From the NCBI GenBank assembly GCA_049969935.1, contig JBMFNX010000017.1, positions 1 through 34,791 on the forward strand: a stretch of 34,791 bases of DNA. The letters run 5' to 3'. The stretch's first letter is position 1. Each line of letters begins with the position of its first letter. Of the stretch, positions 16,618 to 24,787 are shown in pieces. Below the pieces are notes generated by a model. It ran no database searches, was not told the origin of the DNA, and saw nothing but the letters and a program-made list of their open reading frames with translations. The position numbers and the translations under genes were made by a program. The stretch is from JACIWG01 sp049969935 (lineage in GTDB: Archaea; Thermoproteota; Nitrososphaeria; JACIWG01).

Positions 16618-17025
16618 GTGCCCAAGCCTACTCCCAGTTTGTTTAAGAAACTTTCAACAAAAGATATAGAAAATATTCGAGAAGCGATAAAGGCGAAAAA
16701 GTATTGGAAAATGGATGAAACAAAAATTTATACAATAGTACTCTCAAGAGCGAGAATAAGAGTTAAAGATAATTTTCTGGTTAAAACTGTCTCGAATGGT
16801 AAAGTTGAAGTCTTGCCTCAGGCAGCAAAATATTGTAGAAAATATAGAATACTAATATTTGATAGGGAAAAAAATGTTGGCTTGTCTGTAATAACATGGA
16901 ATGCTTTTACTGAAATAATGAAAAAATATAATACTTTGATTTCAGAACTTTCAAATTCCAGTCTACTGCCACCCTACATAAACATGAGAACATTGATCAA
17001 GCTTAAAAAAGAGCGCGAAAAATAA
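16618..17025 (+). CDS. Hypothetical protein
   Basis: I do not recognise this 135-residue basic protein. It has an N-terminal helix-rich part (T-K-D-I-E-N-I-R-E-A-I-K-A), a middle of alternating strands (I-R-V-K-D-N-F-L-V-K-T-V... and Y-R-I-L-I-F-D-R), and a lysine-rich tail. There are no membrane segments, signal or cysteine pairs. It starts at GTG 16618, about 25 bases after a TATA-like ataaaaattt element, so it is probably transcribed alone and leaderless. The codon use resembles its neighbours. A small nucleic-acid-binding protein would fit the charge, but this is only a guess. Confidence 0.6.
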   Translation: MPKPTPSLFKKLSTKDIENIREAIKAKKYWKMDETKIYTIVLSRARIRVKDNFLVKTVSNGKVEVLPQAAKYCRKYRILIFDREKNVGLSVITWNAFTEIMKKYNTLISELSNSSLLPPYINMRTLIKLKKEREK

Positions 17026-17148
17026 TTATAAGAATTATTTTGGTTTAAAATAACTTGTTATAAGCTATTCTAAAGTTCATTTTTCTTTTGGATGTACATG
17101 AATGATAATTAAAAAACTTTATTTTTAAAAAACCTTTAGCCCATAAAC

Positions 17149-17694
17149 ATGGGCTCTAATAGTATGCAAGAGGAAACCAAATATGTTTATAAGGGAAAAC
17201 GTGTTTCTTTAAAGATTATTGAAACTATTTTGCCAAATGGAAAATTTGCAAAAAAGGAAGTTGTTGAGCATCCTGGTGCTGTAGTCATATTGCCCATGTT
17301 GGAGGGTGATAAAATCTTATTATTGAGGCAATATCGTCCATCTGTAGAAAATTGGGTGTACGAGCTTCCTGCTGGCACATTAGATAAGGAGGGCGAATCT
17401 CCTGAAGATTGCGCAATACGGGAGCTTGAGGAAGAAGCAGGTTATAAGGCTGAAAAAGTGCAATTGCTCTTCAAAATTTATCCTTCTCCAGGATACTGTA
17501 CAGAAATTATACACGCTTTTCTCGCAACAGGCCTTAAAAAGACTATCCACAAACGTGATGAAACGGAAGTTATTGAAACCTTAACCCTATCATTAAATGA
17601 TGCTCTAGATCTTGTTAGAAAAGAAAATATTGCAGACGCTAAGACACTTGCAACACTACTCTATTACGAAAAATATTTCATAAAATCTTTCTAA
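17149..17694 (+). CDS. Nudix hydrolase, ADP-ribose pyrophosphatase type
   Basis: The 181-residue protein has the layout of ADP-ribose pyrophosphatases: V-V-E-H-P-G-A-V-V-I-L-P, L-R-Q-Y-R-P, E-L-P-A-G-T-L, and the Nudix core R-E-L-E-E-E-A-G-Y that binds Mg2+. A downstream S-P-G-Y-C-T-E matches the family's SPG(F/Y)xxE. It would split ADP-ribose or related nucleoside diphosphate derivatives into AMP and a phosphorylated sugar. The box has one extra residue in its first loop (G-x6-E instead of G-x5-E). ATG 17149 is preceded by an A/T-rich promoter-like stretch at 17108-17125; a second Met at residue 6 is possible. It is monocistronic by spacing. Confidence 0.88.
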   Translation: MGSNSMQEETKYVYKGKRVSLKIIETILPNGKFAKKEVVEHPGAVVILPMLEGDKILLLRQYRPSVENWVYELPAGTLDKEGESPEDCAIRELEEEAGYKAEKVQLLFKIYPSPGYCTEIIHAFLATGLKKTIHKRDETEVIETLTLSLNDALDLVRKENIADAKTLATLLYYEKYFIKSF

Positions 17695-17735
17695 ACACTT
17701 AATTATCTTATAAAATGAAAGCTTTGGTGAGGGTG

Positions 17736-17780
17736 ATGAACACTTTAAAAGCTTACATCGTAGGTGATGTAAGATATTGA
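17736..17780 (+). CDS. Possible 14-residue leader peptide upstream of the ABC operon
   Basis: A short frame, M-N-T-L-K-A-Y-I-V-G-D-V-R-Y, starts at ATG 17736. The TATA-like cttataaaat (17707-17716) is centred about 25 bases upstream, exactly where a leaderless transcript would begin. Its TGA stop overlaps the TTG start of the permease as TTGA, and its second half contains an 8-bp inverted repeat. The frame also extends upstream to an ATG at 17715. Too short to judge coding by composition; called on spacing and overlap only. Confidence 0.35.
   Translation: MNTLKAYIVGDVRY
17752..17773. promoter_or_regulatory. Perfect 8-bp inverted repeat before the ABC permease
   Basis: CTTACATC at 17752-17759 and GATGTAAG at 17766-17773 form a perfect hairpin or dyad around the six-base loop GTAGGT. 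It ends three bases before the TTG start at 17777. It could be an operator or an RNA hairpin controlling translation start. An outer weaker pair (AAGCTTT 17719-17725 with AAAGCTT 17747-17753) overlaps it and would compete. Confidence 0.5.
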
Positions 17781-19417
17781 ATCCTATAACATTAACCTTA
17801 AACTTCCTCTCCAACCTCTCAAAAAAATTTTTTCTCAGAAAAATTCTTCACATATTTTCTGTGTGCTTTTTCTTCTTTTTTGTAATCTTGCCCTCAATTT
17901 TTGTGGTAACATATGTCCCATTAAACTGGAATCTTATTAGTGAAAAGCTTTTTTTAAATCCTGAAAATATAAGTCTTGTTTTAGACAGTTTGAAGGTCAG
18001 CTTTTTCCTATCCATTTTTGTAGCATTTATAGATATTTTATTTGGCATCCCCCTAGGATTTTATGTTGCTCGAGGTGGTAGATTTTCTCAAATTATAGAT
18101 ACTTTGGTTGAAATACCCATTGTAACTCCAACTTCAGCTCTAGGTTTTTCTGTTGCACTCATGTGGCCAACAATATTACAGTATACGATACAATCTTTCT
18201 CGATACTTGTTTTATTGCACACTGCATTCACTATACCATATATGGTTAGGAGTGTTGCAGCCGCATTAAAAGACTTTGACGTGTCATATGAGATTGTGTC
18301 TAAGACTCTTGGAGCACGCCCTTTTACTACAATAAGGACTATAACCTTGCCACTTATTAAGGGAGGTATTTTGACTGGAACAATTTTGGCTATAGCGAGA
18401 AGTTTGAGTGAAACAGGTGCAACAAGTGTTGCCCTAACCTTGTCTAAAGCAGGTGGTGAACTGAATACAGCGCCAACCCTAATCTATTTTTGGCGTTCTC
18501 TTTCTGTAAAGGATCCATCCTATCTTTATGCTGGAGCATTCGTGAGCCTAATGCTTATTATAATTTCATTAGCACTATTTTTTGCTGTGAGACTTGTTTT
18601 TAGAAGGTTTCATATTCCTTTTAGAAGAGTCTATCTCCCAGTTGAAAGTGAACTTAGTAGGGGACATTGGCTTATTTTAAGGAATATTGTCACGAGCATC
18701 TTCTTTATAATCATAGCATTTTTTCCAGCACTCTATCCAATAACTTATGGTATAAATTATCCTAACATTTTTGTTGAAAAGTTCAATATCATTGGAAATA
18801 GTATAATGTATTCATTTATTGTAGCCTCGTCTGTAACTTTCATAGACCTAGTTTTTGGTATACCTCTTTCACTGTATATTTCTAGAGGAGGCTATAGCAG
18901 GTACAAAGGTATCATAGACTATATGATTGAAGTACCAATAGTTTTTCCAACTGTTGCAGTTGGAATATCATTAAATCTTTTCTGGATAGAATTTGTTTCA
19001 AAAATTTTTCCGGTAATCCAGTTAAGTGATTTAATACTAATAATATTTGCTCATGTTGCAATAACATACTCTTTCACCGTCAGAACAGTTGTTAACGCCC
19101 TAAATTCTCTTGACCAAAGCTTTGAGGAAGCAGCTAAAACATTGGGGTCAACACCATTCAGTACGTTCGTTAAAGTAGTCTTTCCACAGATAAAATTTTC
19201 TATACTGGCTGGCGCAATCTTTGTCTTCACAAGAAGCTTAGATGAGACTGGAGCAACATTGGCTGTAGCTCCCAAGGCTTTAACTGCACCCGTGATAATC
19301 GTAGATTTCGTTAAAAAGGGCATGTTACCTGAAGCAGGCATTTCAGCCCTAACCTTGATAATATTCTCCTACATTATACTCCTTGTAATAAGACGTTTAG
19401 GTGGAAGACATGGTTAG
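17777..19417 (+). CDS. ABC transporter permease, fused double-domain (Fe3+/thiamine/sulfate-type)
   Basis: The 546-residue protein has about twelve membrane segments arranged as two homologous halves. Each half has an EAA-type coupling loop: S-K-T-L-G-A-R-P-F-T-T in the first and A-K-T-L-G-S-T-P-F-S-T in the second. Each also has E-I/V-P-I-V-x-P-T and S-x-x-E-T-G-A-T. Such fused permeases occur in iron(III) (SfuB/FutB) and thiamine (ThiP) importers, and related single-domain ones carry sulfate, molybdate or tungstate. TTG 17777 is the only plausible start, since an in-frame stop lies just upstream. Two ATPase genes follow with overlaps; no binding protein is present in the window, so the substrate stays open. 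Confidence 0.85.
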   Translation: MNPITLTLNFLSNLSKKFFLRKILHIFSVCFFFFFVILPSIFVVTYVPLNWNLISEKLFLNPENISLVLDSLKVSFFLSIFVAFIDILFGIPLGFYVARGGRFSQIIDTLVEIPIVTPTSALGFSVALMWPTILQYTIQSFSILVLLHTAFTIPYMVRSVAAALKDFDVSYEIVSKTLGARPFTTIRTITLPLIKGGILTGTILAIARSLSETGATSVALTLSKAGGELNTAPTLIYFWRSLSVKDPSYLYAGAFVSLMLIIISLALFFAVRLVFRRFHIPFRRVYLPVESELSRGHWLILRNIVTSIFFIIIAFFPALYPITYGINYPNIFVEKFNIIGNSIMYSFIVASSVTFIDLVFGIPLSLYISRGGYSRYKGIIDYMIEVPIVFPTVAVGISLNLFWIEFVSKIFPVIQLSDLILIIFAHVAITYSFTVRTVVNALNSLDQSFEEAAKTLGSTPFSTFVKVVFPQIKFSILAGAIFVFTRSLDETGATLAVAPKALTAPVIIVDFVKKGMLPEAGISALTLIIFSYIILLVIRRLGGRHG

Positions 19418-20510
19418 CGTTGAATTATCCAAAATTTCAAAATCGTTTGACAACAAGCTTGTACTGGACAGGGTAAACTTAAAAATTGAGGATGGTGAAT
19501 ACTTCTGTTTAATAGGCCCATCTGGTGCTGGAAAGACGACAACATTAAAAATCTTAGCAGGCCTCTATAAACCTGATAAAGGTAAAGTCTTATTTGACGG
19601 ATATGATGTCACAAGTTTAGAGCCCTGGGAACGTGGTGCAGTAATGATGTTCCAAAATCCAACACTTTTTTCAAACATGACTGTAATAGAAAACATTATA
19701 TTTCCATTAAAAGAACAGAATGTTCCAACAGAAAAAGCTCTTGAAACTGCAAGAGTTCTATTAAAAAAGATTCATTTAGAGGAGCGTGCAAACTCTTATC
19801 CACACGAATTAAGTGGCGGCATGCAGCAGAGGGTTGCTCTTGCAAGGGCTTTAGCTGCTAAAGCAAAGCTTTTGCTTCTAGATGAGCCTTTAGGGGCGCT
19901 TGATGCAAGGCTAAGGTTGGAGCTTAGAGAAGAGCTTAGAAAGTTTGCTAAAGAAAATAAACTTACAGTCGTCCATGTTACTCAAGACCAGGATGAGGCT
20001 ATGGCCATCGGAGACAGGATAGCTCTAATGCGTAATGGTCGAATTTTACAGGTGGATACACCATCTGACTTATATTTAAATCCAAGGTCTCCTTTTGTAA
20101 TGAATTTTATTGAAGGAACAAACTTTCTTGAAGGCTATGTTGAAGATAAAGGTGGCACGTTTGTTGATCTTGTTATAGAAAACATATACCATCATATTAG
20201 AGCTAGAGGCAATTTTGAAGTGGGCGAAAGAGTTCTTGTCTCTGTAAGGCCTTCAGCGCTAAAGATATTTAAGAAAAGGGGTGGACAGCTTTTTGCAAGA
20301 ATAAATAAAATTGTGAACATGGGCTCATATTCTGTGATCGAAGCAATACTATTCGGTTCTGAAAAGCCTGTAACTGTTGAATTGTCAGCTAGGGAAGCTA
20401 AAAAATATAGGGTTAACGAGATCATCTCATTATATTTGGATATTGAAGAGATTAAGGTTTTCAGATATCCTCTTCTCGGATTTGCAAGAGAAGTTGAGGT
20501 GATGGCGTGA
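19410..20510 (+). CDS. ABC transporter ATPase 1 (consensus signature, H-loop replaced by Gln)
   Basis: From ATG 19410 (366 residues) it has Walker A G-P-S-G-A-G-K-T-T (36-44), Q-loop M-F-Q-N-P, the signature L-S-G-G-M-Q-Q-R (134-141), and Walker B L-L-L-L-D-E-P with E159. A C-terminal TOBE-like regulatory domain follows. The switch His, normally V-T-H-D, is Q192 (V-T-Q-D-Q-D-E-A). The gene overlaps the permease stop by eight bases and the next ATPase by four. It would pair with ATPase 2 beneath the fused permease. A GTG at 19401 is an alternative start. The Gln substitution is read directly from caa at the codon and explains nothing else nearby. Confidence 0.9.
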   Translation: MVSVELSKISKSFDNKLVLDRVNLKIEDGEYFCLIGPSGAGKTTTLKILAGLYKPDKGKVLFDGYDVTSLEPWERGAVMMFQNPTLFSNMTVIENIIFPLKEQNVPTEKALETARVLLKKIHLEERANSYPHELSGGMQQRVALARALAAKAKLLLLDEPLGALDARLRLELREELRKFAKENKLTVVHVTQDQDEAMAIGDRIALMRNGRILQVDTPSDLYLNPRSPFVMNFIEGTNFLEGYVEDKGGTFVDLVIENIYHHIRARGNFEVGERVLVSVRPSALKIFKKRGGQLFARINKIVNMGSYSVIEAILFGSEKPVTVELSAREAKKYRVNEIISLYLDIEEIKVFRYPLLGFAREVEVMA

Positions 20511-21592
20511 AGCTTATAGTACAAAACCTTAACAAAAAGTTCAAAGACATTGTGGCAATAAAGGATGTTAGTCTTGAAGTAGAGGAACGTGAATACGTTG
20601 TTATAATAGGCCCATCAGGATGCGGCAAAAGCACTCTTTTGAAGCTAATAATGGGCATAATCTTACAGGATAGTGGACAAATTTTTGTCGATGGAAGAGA
20701 AGTAAGCGCTCTTCCTCCAGAAGACCGTGACATAGGTTTCGTTTTCCAAAACATTCTCCTCTTCCCACATATGAACGCTTACGAGAACATTTCATATAGT
20801 CCTATCGTTAAAAACTTTAACCCCTCTCTTAGGAGAAATTTTATAGAAGAACTAATTTTGTTTGGAAAATTAGAGGAGTGGAAAAATCTTTATCCAAACC
20901 AGATAAGTAGTAGAGGAATACAGCAGAAGATTTCGTTAATTAGAGCGTTAGCTACTGGCTCAAAACTTTTATTGCTTGATGAACCACTTTCATCACTGGA
21001 TGCAAGAGTAAGAGTATCTATAAGAGAGGAAGTAAGAAATATTGTGAAACAGCTTGGAATAACAGCGATACATGTTACCCACGACCAAAATGAGGCCATA
21101 GCTATTGCAGACAAGATTGTTGTAATGAGAGGCGGTTCTATTGTGGAAGTTGGTTCACCAGAAGAATTGTATAATAGGCCGAAGAACATATTCACAGCCT
21201 TCTTTCTAGGAAAGGGTAACTTTATTGAAGGCAAAATAGTGAAATCTGACGATAATGTTACATATGCAAAAGCTGGGAACATAGTCTTAGAAAGCAATTC
21301 AAAATTTAATGTTGATGAAAAGATAGTGATCTTTTTTAGGCCAGAAAACGTTTTACTAGAAAAAGGTGATGAAAACAATTTAAAAGGTGAGGTTGTTGAA
21401 AAACGTTTTCTAGGAAGGCAGATCGAATATGGTGTTAGAGTCGAAAACAATATAATATATTCTAGAATTATGAGACTTGATGACCCAAAATATAATTTAG
21501 GAGATAAAGTAGAATTTCATATTGAAAAAGATTCGATAATATTTTATAAATATCCTCAAGAGGGTTTGGAAAAGGCGTTTAAACTGGAATAG
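20507..21592 (+). CDS. ABC transporter ATPase 2 (degenerate signature)
   Basis: This 361-residue ATPase starts at a GTG overlapping the previous stop (GTGA). Walker A G-P-S-G-C-G-K-S-T (35-43), Q-loop V-F-Q-N-I, Walker B L-L-L-L-D-E-P with E159, and switch H192 (V-T-H-D-Q) are intact. The signature, however, reads I-S-S-R-G-I-Q-Q-K (133-141) in place of L-S-G-G-x-Q-Q-R, with one extra residue. A TOBE-like domain forms the last third. In a heterodimer this degenerate signature faces the ATP bound by ATPase 1, the subunit with the altered H-loop. One composite site should be consensus and the other impaired. Confidence 0.9.
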   Translation: MKLIVQNLNKKFKDIVAIKDVSLEVEEREYVVIIGPSGCGKSTLLKLIMGIILQDSGQIFVDGREVSALPPEDRDIGFVFQNILLFPHMNAYENISYSPIVKNFNPSLRRNFIEELILFGKLEEWKNLYPNQISSRGIQQKISLIRALATGSKLLLLDEPLSSLDARVRVSIREEVRNIVKQLGITAIHVTHDQNEAIAIADKIVVMRGGSIVEVGSPEELYNRPKNIFTAFFLGKGNFIEGKIVKSDDNVTYAKAGNIVLESNSKFNVDEKIVIFFRPENVLLEKGDENNLKGEVVEKRFLGRQIEYGVRVENNIIYSRIMRLDDPKYNLGDKVEFHIEKDSIIFYKYPQEGLEKAFKLE

Positions 21593-21656
21593 CCTAAATC
21601 CAAATTAAGATTGTACTATAAGTTTAAATAACATTCTTTTACATCTTTCGTCACAT

Positions 21657-22328
21657 ATGAGCGAGCAACTGTTCAACTGGCTTGCAAAGAGAAGGGAAAT
21701 GAACGTTTTTAAGATGATTCAAGACCATTTTAGACTCTCAACAGATTGTGTAGAAGAAATTGTTAATGCGATAAAAAAGATGATTGCTGGAGACAGGGGT
21801 GCATCAAATCAGCATATTCTTAGACTAAATTCTAAGGAGAAGGAAGCTGACATCTTAAGAGGAAACATTTTGAATGAGCTTTCTAAAGCAGAATTTTCTC
21901 CCTCGCAAAGGGAAGATCTAGTACATTTGGTGAAAAGGGTTGACATGGTTGCAGACTATGCTCGTGCAGCAGGAAGATGTCTGGTATTGCTTTCATTGGA
22001 CAGGTATCCGGAAAAGGTTAAAGAAGTAGCACTTTTGATGGCTGAAAAGAGTGTTGAGAACGCTAACGCTTTAAAAATGGCTTTACAGAATCTTACAGTA
22101 AATTTGGATGAAGTAATAAAATACTGTGATAGGGTTGAAAGGATAGAGGAGGAGGTTGACGAAATTCATGCGACAGCAAGAGGTATCATAAAGGACCTGC
22201 CCTCCACTACAATGAATACTGGAGAATTTATCGTATTATCTGAATTCTTTAACGACCTTGAAATGATAAACGACTCCTGTGAAGATTCTGTAGACATACT
22301 TAGGCTTATTGTAGTAAAACTAAAGTAA
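21657..22328 (+). CDS. DUF47 / PhoU-like phosphate regulator family protein
   Basis: The 223-residue all-helical, cytoplasmic protein fits the DUF47 (UPF0111, TIGR00153) family, relatives of PhoU. It has A-K-R-R-E at residues 10-14, an acidic helix containing K-E-K-E-A-D, L-V-K-R-V-D-M-V-A-D-Y-A-R-A-A near the middle, and V-D-E-I-H in the third bundle. Members are usually encoded with Pit-type phosphate permeases and are thought to control them. No pit gene is next to it here; an ABC importer lies upstream, separated by a promoter-like aagtttaaataac (21620-21632) about 26 bases from the ATG. The family is clear; its partner in this genome is not. Confidence 0.85.
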   Translation: MSEQLFNWLAKRREMNVFKMIQDHFRLSTDCVEEIVNAIKKMIAGDRGASNQHILRLNSKEKEADILRGNILNELSKAEFSPSQREDLVHLVKRVDMVADYARAAGRCLVLLSLDRYPEKVKEVALLMAEKSVENANALKMALQNLTVNLDEVIKYCDRVERIEEEVDEIHATARGIIKDLPSTTMNTGEFIVLSEFFNDLEMINDSCEDSVDILRLIVVKLK

Positions 22329-22329
22329 T

Positions 22330-22686
22330 CTAATCAATGCTTTCTTTTCTTGCTTCTTCAGCAAACTTTTTTATAACAATTTCCTGCAGCTTCTGAAAAT
22401 ATAGTCTTGTTGCGAAGGGCATTTCAGGCAAATATTTGTCAATTGCCTGCATAAAATATGGGACAGCCCTTCTTGACATGTCAACCTTAAACTTCATAGG
22501 AAATATTGGATCTTGTTCTATCCTTATACTATCTCTAAGCTCTTGTGTAGGACATAATGCCTTAGCCTCCGATTCAATAACATTATACCATGAAGCTAAG
22601 ATTTCAGGATCCAGTCCCTCCTTAGTTTCCTCTATCTCCTTCAATATTCTTGTTAAATCTCCTAAGTTGAATGGATCAAATGACAT
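22330..22686 (-). CDS. Hypothetical protein
   Basis: I do not recognise this 118-residue protein. It looks wholly alpha-helical and acidic at the start (R-I-L-K-E-I-E-E-T-K-E-G), with a single Cys in A-L-C-P-T-Q-E-L and a conserved-looking aromatic and proline-rich core (D-P-I-F-P-M-K-F-K-V-D, Y-L-P-E-M-P-F-A-T-R-L-Y-F). No membrane segment is visible. It converges on the DUF47 gene with a one-base gap. The upstream region on the minus strand is A/T-rich. Possibly an archaeal conserved protein; no function is proposed. Confidence 0.6.
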   Translation of the reverse strand: MSFDPFNLGDLTRILKEIEETKEGLDPEILASWYNVIESEAKALCPTQELRDSIRIEQDPIFPMKFKVDMSRRAVPYFMQAIDKYLPEMPFATRLYFQKLQEIVIKKFAEEARKESID

Positions 22687-22766
22687 TGTCTACACCACCA
22701 ACTTATGTAACCCAGTCTCTATTTAAATTATCCATTAAACCTAAATAAGGTGTCTCAATAACAATT

Positions 22767-23390
22767 TTATTTTTGTTGTATGACGGATGTCTTTTCAGTC
22801 CTACTTATATGTTCGCTGAAAAACAGCCATACTGCGAAAGCGCCTATAGCTAAACCCATGCCAATAGCTATTCCAAAATCTAAGGTAGACTTTGTTTCTG
22901 TACTTAATGCGGTAAGGTCTATTAAGACTGCAAGGATGAGAAGAAAGGCTATCATGAGTAGGAAACTGTCCATCTTCTTCTCTAACTTGACGCTTCTTAC
23001 TAAAGCATCTAATCCAAATATGAATATCAGGGATATTACTATAACACTTGCCACTCTTGCAAGATAATCTAGGGCCATTCTATAGAGTTGAGTGTATTCG
23101 GGAACAAATATCCTTACCGCGAGAGCGGTTGCAGTTATAAGTATTCCAGAATTTGCTAAAATAGAAAATATGTGGGATAGTGGTATCCTTGACCCTCCAG
23201 GTATTATGCTTCCTACAAACTCTTCAACCTTTGATACCTTGACAAGCCATTTTATGAGCCTGTTAACATATTTTATTAGTGCAAAAGATATTGCAAAAAT
23301 TAAAATTACAAGAGCGACTTTAGGAAACAAGTTTATTGTCTCATTTAATATTAAATTTATTTCGGCCAAAAGTTCGTCAAGGAAAGGCAA
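22767..23390 (-). CDS. Membrane protein with MscS-like N-terminal helices
   Basis: The 207-residue protein has about five membrane helices. Their order, with amphipathic stretches such as Y-V-N-R-L-I-K-W-L-V-K-V-S-K-V-E-E-F and the following P-G-G, recalls the conserved TM-helix repeats found near mechanosensitive channels. No MscS beta domain is present. It starts with TTG at 23390, three bases after the stop of the MFS-like gene, so the two are co-transcribed and probably translationally coupled. The C-terminus is short and polar. Function is not assignable; a small channel or stress-related membrane protein is a guess. Confidence 0.6.
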   Translation of the reverse strand: MPFLDELLAEINLILNETINLFPKVALVILIFAISFALIKYVNRLIKWLVKVSKVEEFVGSIIPGGSRIPLSHIFSILANSGILITATALAVRIFVPEYTQLYRMALDYLARVASVIVISLIFIFGLDALVRSVKLEKKMDSFLLMIAFLLILAVLIDLTALSTETKSTLDFGIAIGMGLAIGAFAVWLFFSEHISRTEKTSVIQQK

Positions 23391-23393
23391 ACC

Positions 23394-24725
23394 TTATGCA
23401 CCAACAATAAATCCGGCAATTCTATATATAAAGTATAAGAATGTTAGAAGGAATGCTAAAGCTAAAACTTCGAAAGTGAACTTTATCATGTTCTTTGATG
23501 TTTCAACAGTAAATGTGTAGCCTAAAACACTTGAAGAGTAAACGATTCTACCGAACTCGTATGCTGTAGCCGGTGGAACCACAGCCGTTTCAGGTATTGC
23601 AAGCAATGCTACCATAAGCGCTAGGACTCTAAAAATTGTAGAAAATATTATTGCAGTTGAAGGTTCAGAAGTGATAAAGCTGGTAATAAATGAGGCTATG
23701 AAAAGTCCGACAGCGTTTGCGCTTGTCAGGAACATCGAAGCTTTTACTACACCTAAAACTTTAACATACCTTGCATATATTGATGTGGCTAGAAGGTTTA
23801 CTCCCAAAAATGTCATTGAAGCGAGAAAGGATAGGATCAAGTGCACTTGAGGCAAGGTTATAAACATCACTGATGTTGTCACCATAATATTAAACATTAT
23901 TGCTATAAGATATTGCCTGTATCCTTTCCAAAGATATGGTCCAATTGTTCCACCAATACTTCCAGCAAGCGATAGGCCAACTGCAATGTAAACTGGAGCA
24001 TTCAAGTTTTTAAGGAAAGGGCTCCATGAAAGTCCTAAAATGTTTCCACCCACCATCATGAATGTGAAAAGTATGTAGGTGTTTATTTTTTTAAACTCAA
24101 TTTCCTTGGAGACGCTCGTGTTCGAATCTACCACAATATTAGGAGGAATGTTGTATGGTACCAGGACTGTTGTAGAAATCAAGCCTATAAGTGCAGATGT
24201 TACGTATGCAATGAAATAGCTTTCTGGAGCCACAATACTTGCTGTAACATAGGTTGAGAATATCATTCCCAAAATTGATGCTGCAGAAGACGCGGCTGTC
24301 CTCTTAACTGTTAAATCAACAAACTCGTTTTCATGATATAGGCTGAACATTGCAACAGTAATGAGAGCACCGACTGGTATAGTTAATGTTTGAGCAAGCG
24401 AATAAACTACTATCATGAGGTCGGGAGTGTTAAGCATGAATGGGAGAGAAAGCCAAACAAAACGTTCCATCGCATGCAATAGTAAAAGTTTAAGCTTCAT
24501 ATCTGATTCCACGATCCAAGGCTTTTGATATATAACATATGATACTAAAATGCTTGCCAATGCTGCGGCCAACGTAACATAGGAGAGAAGTTGAAGGGAA
24601 TAGCCGCTGTAGGTTAGCATTGGAATAAACAGGTTTCTTGTGACAGCAACATAGAATCCTCCAAAAAATGCTTCAAGAACCATAAGCATTTTACCAATAT
24701 CCTTCATCAAAAGCCCTTCAGCCAA
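23394..24725 (-). CDS. Polytopic membrane protein, probably MFS-like
   Basis: This 443-residue protein has about twelve hydrophobic segments split by a polar centre near residues 195-215 (D-S-N-T-S-V-S-K-E-I-E-F-K-K), as in MFS carriers, but a canonical motif A is not evident. The last segment is preceded by a soluble stretch (E-F-G-R-I-V-Y-S-S). The start may be TTG 24725 or, with the purine-rich GAAGGG eight bases before it, ATG 24707. A TATA-like tttatata (near 24746-24753) lies upstream. It leads the two-gene operon with the smaller membrane protein. The substrate is unknown. Confidence 0.65.
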   Translation of the reverse strand: MAEGLLMKDIGKMLMVLEAFFGGFYVAVTRNLFIPMLTYSGYSLQLLSYVTLAAALASILVSYVIYQKPWIVESDMKLKLLLLHAMERFVWLSLPFMLNTPDLMIVVYSLAQTLTIPVGALITVAMFSLYHENEFVDLTVKRTAASSAASILGMIFSTYVTASIVAPESYFIAYVTSALIGLISTTVLVPYNIPPNIVVDSNTSVSKEIEFKKINTYILFTFMMVGGNILGLSWSPFLKNLNAPVYIAVGLSLAGSIGGTIGPYLWKGYRQYLIAIMFNIMVTTSVMFITLPQVHLILSFLASMTFLGVNLLATSIYARYVKVLGVVKASMFLTSANAVGLFIASFITSFITSEPSTAIIFSTIFRVLALMVALLAIPETAVVPPATAYEFGRIVYSSSVLGYTFTVETSKNMIKFTFEVLALAFLLTFLYFIYRIAGFIVGA

Positions 24726-24787
24726 CAGACAAGCATAAAATCATCTATATAAACAAAAATATAATTATTATAAAAATTTATTGTATA

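Noticed and set aside
17734..17740. GTGATGA, an exact box C motif (RUGAUGA)
   Set aside because: No box D (CUGA) or C'/D' pair follows at the right distance, so a box C/D RNA is not supported.
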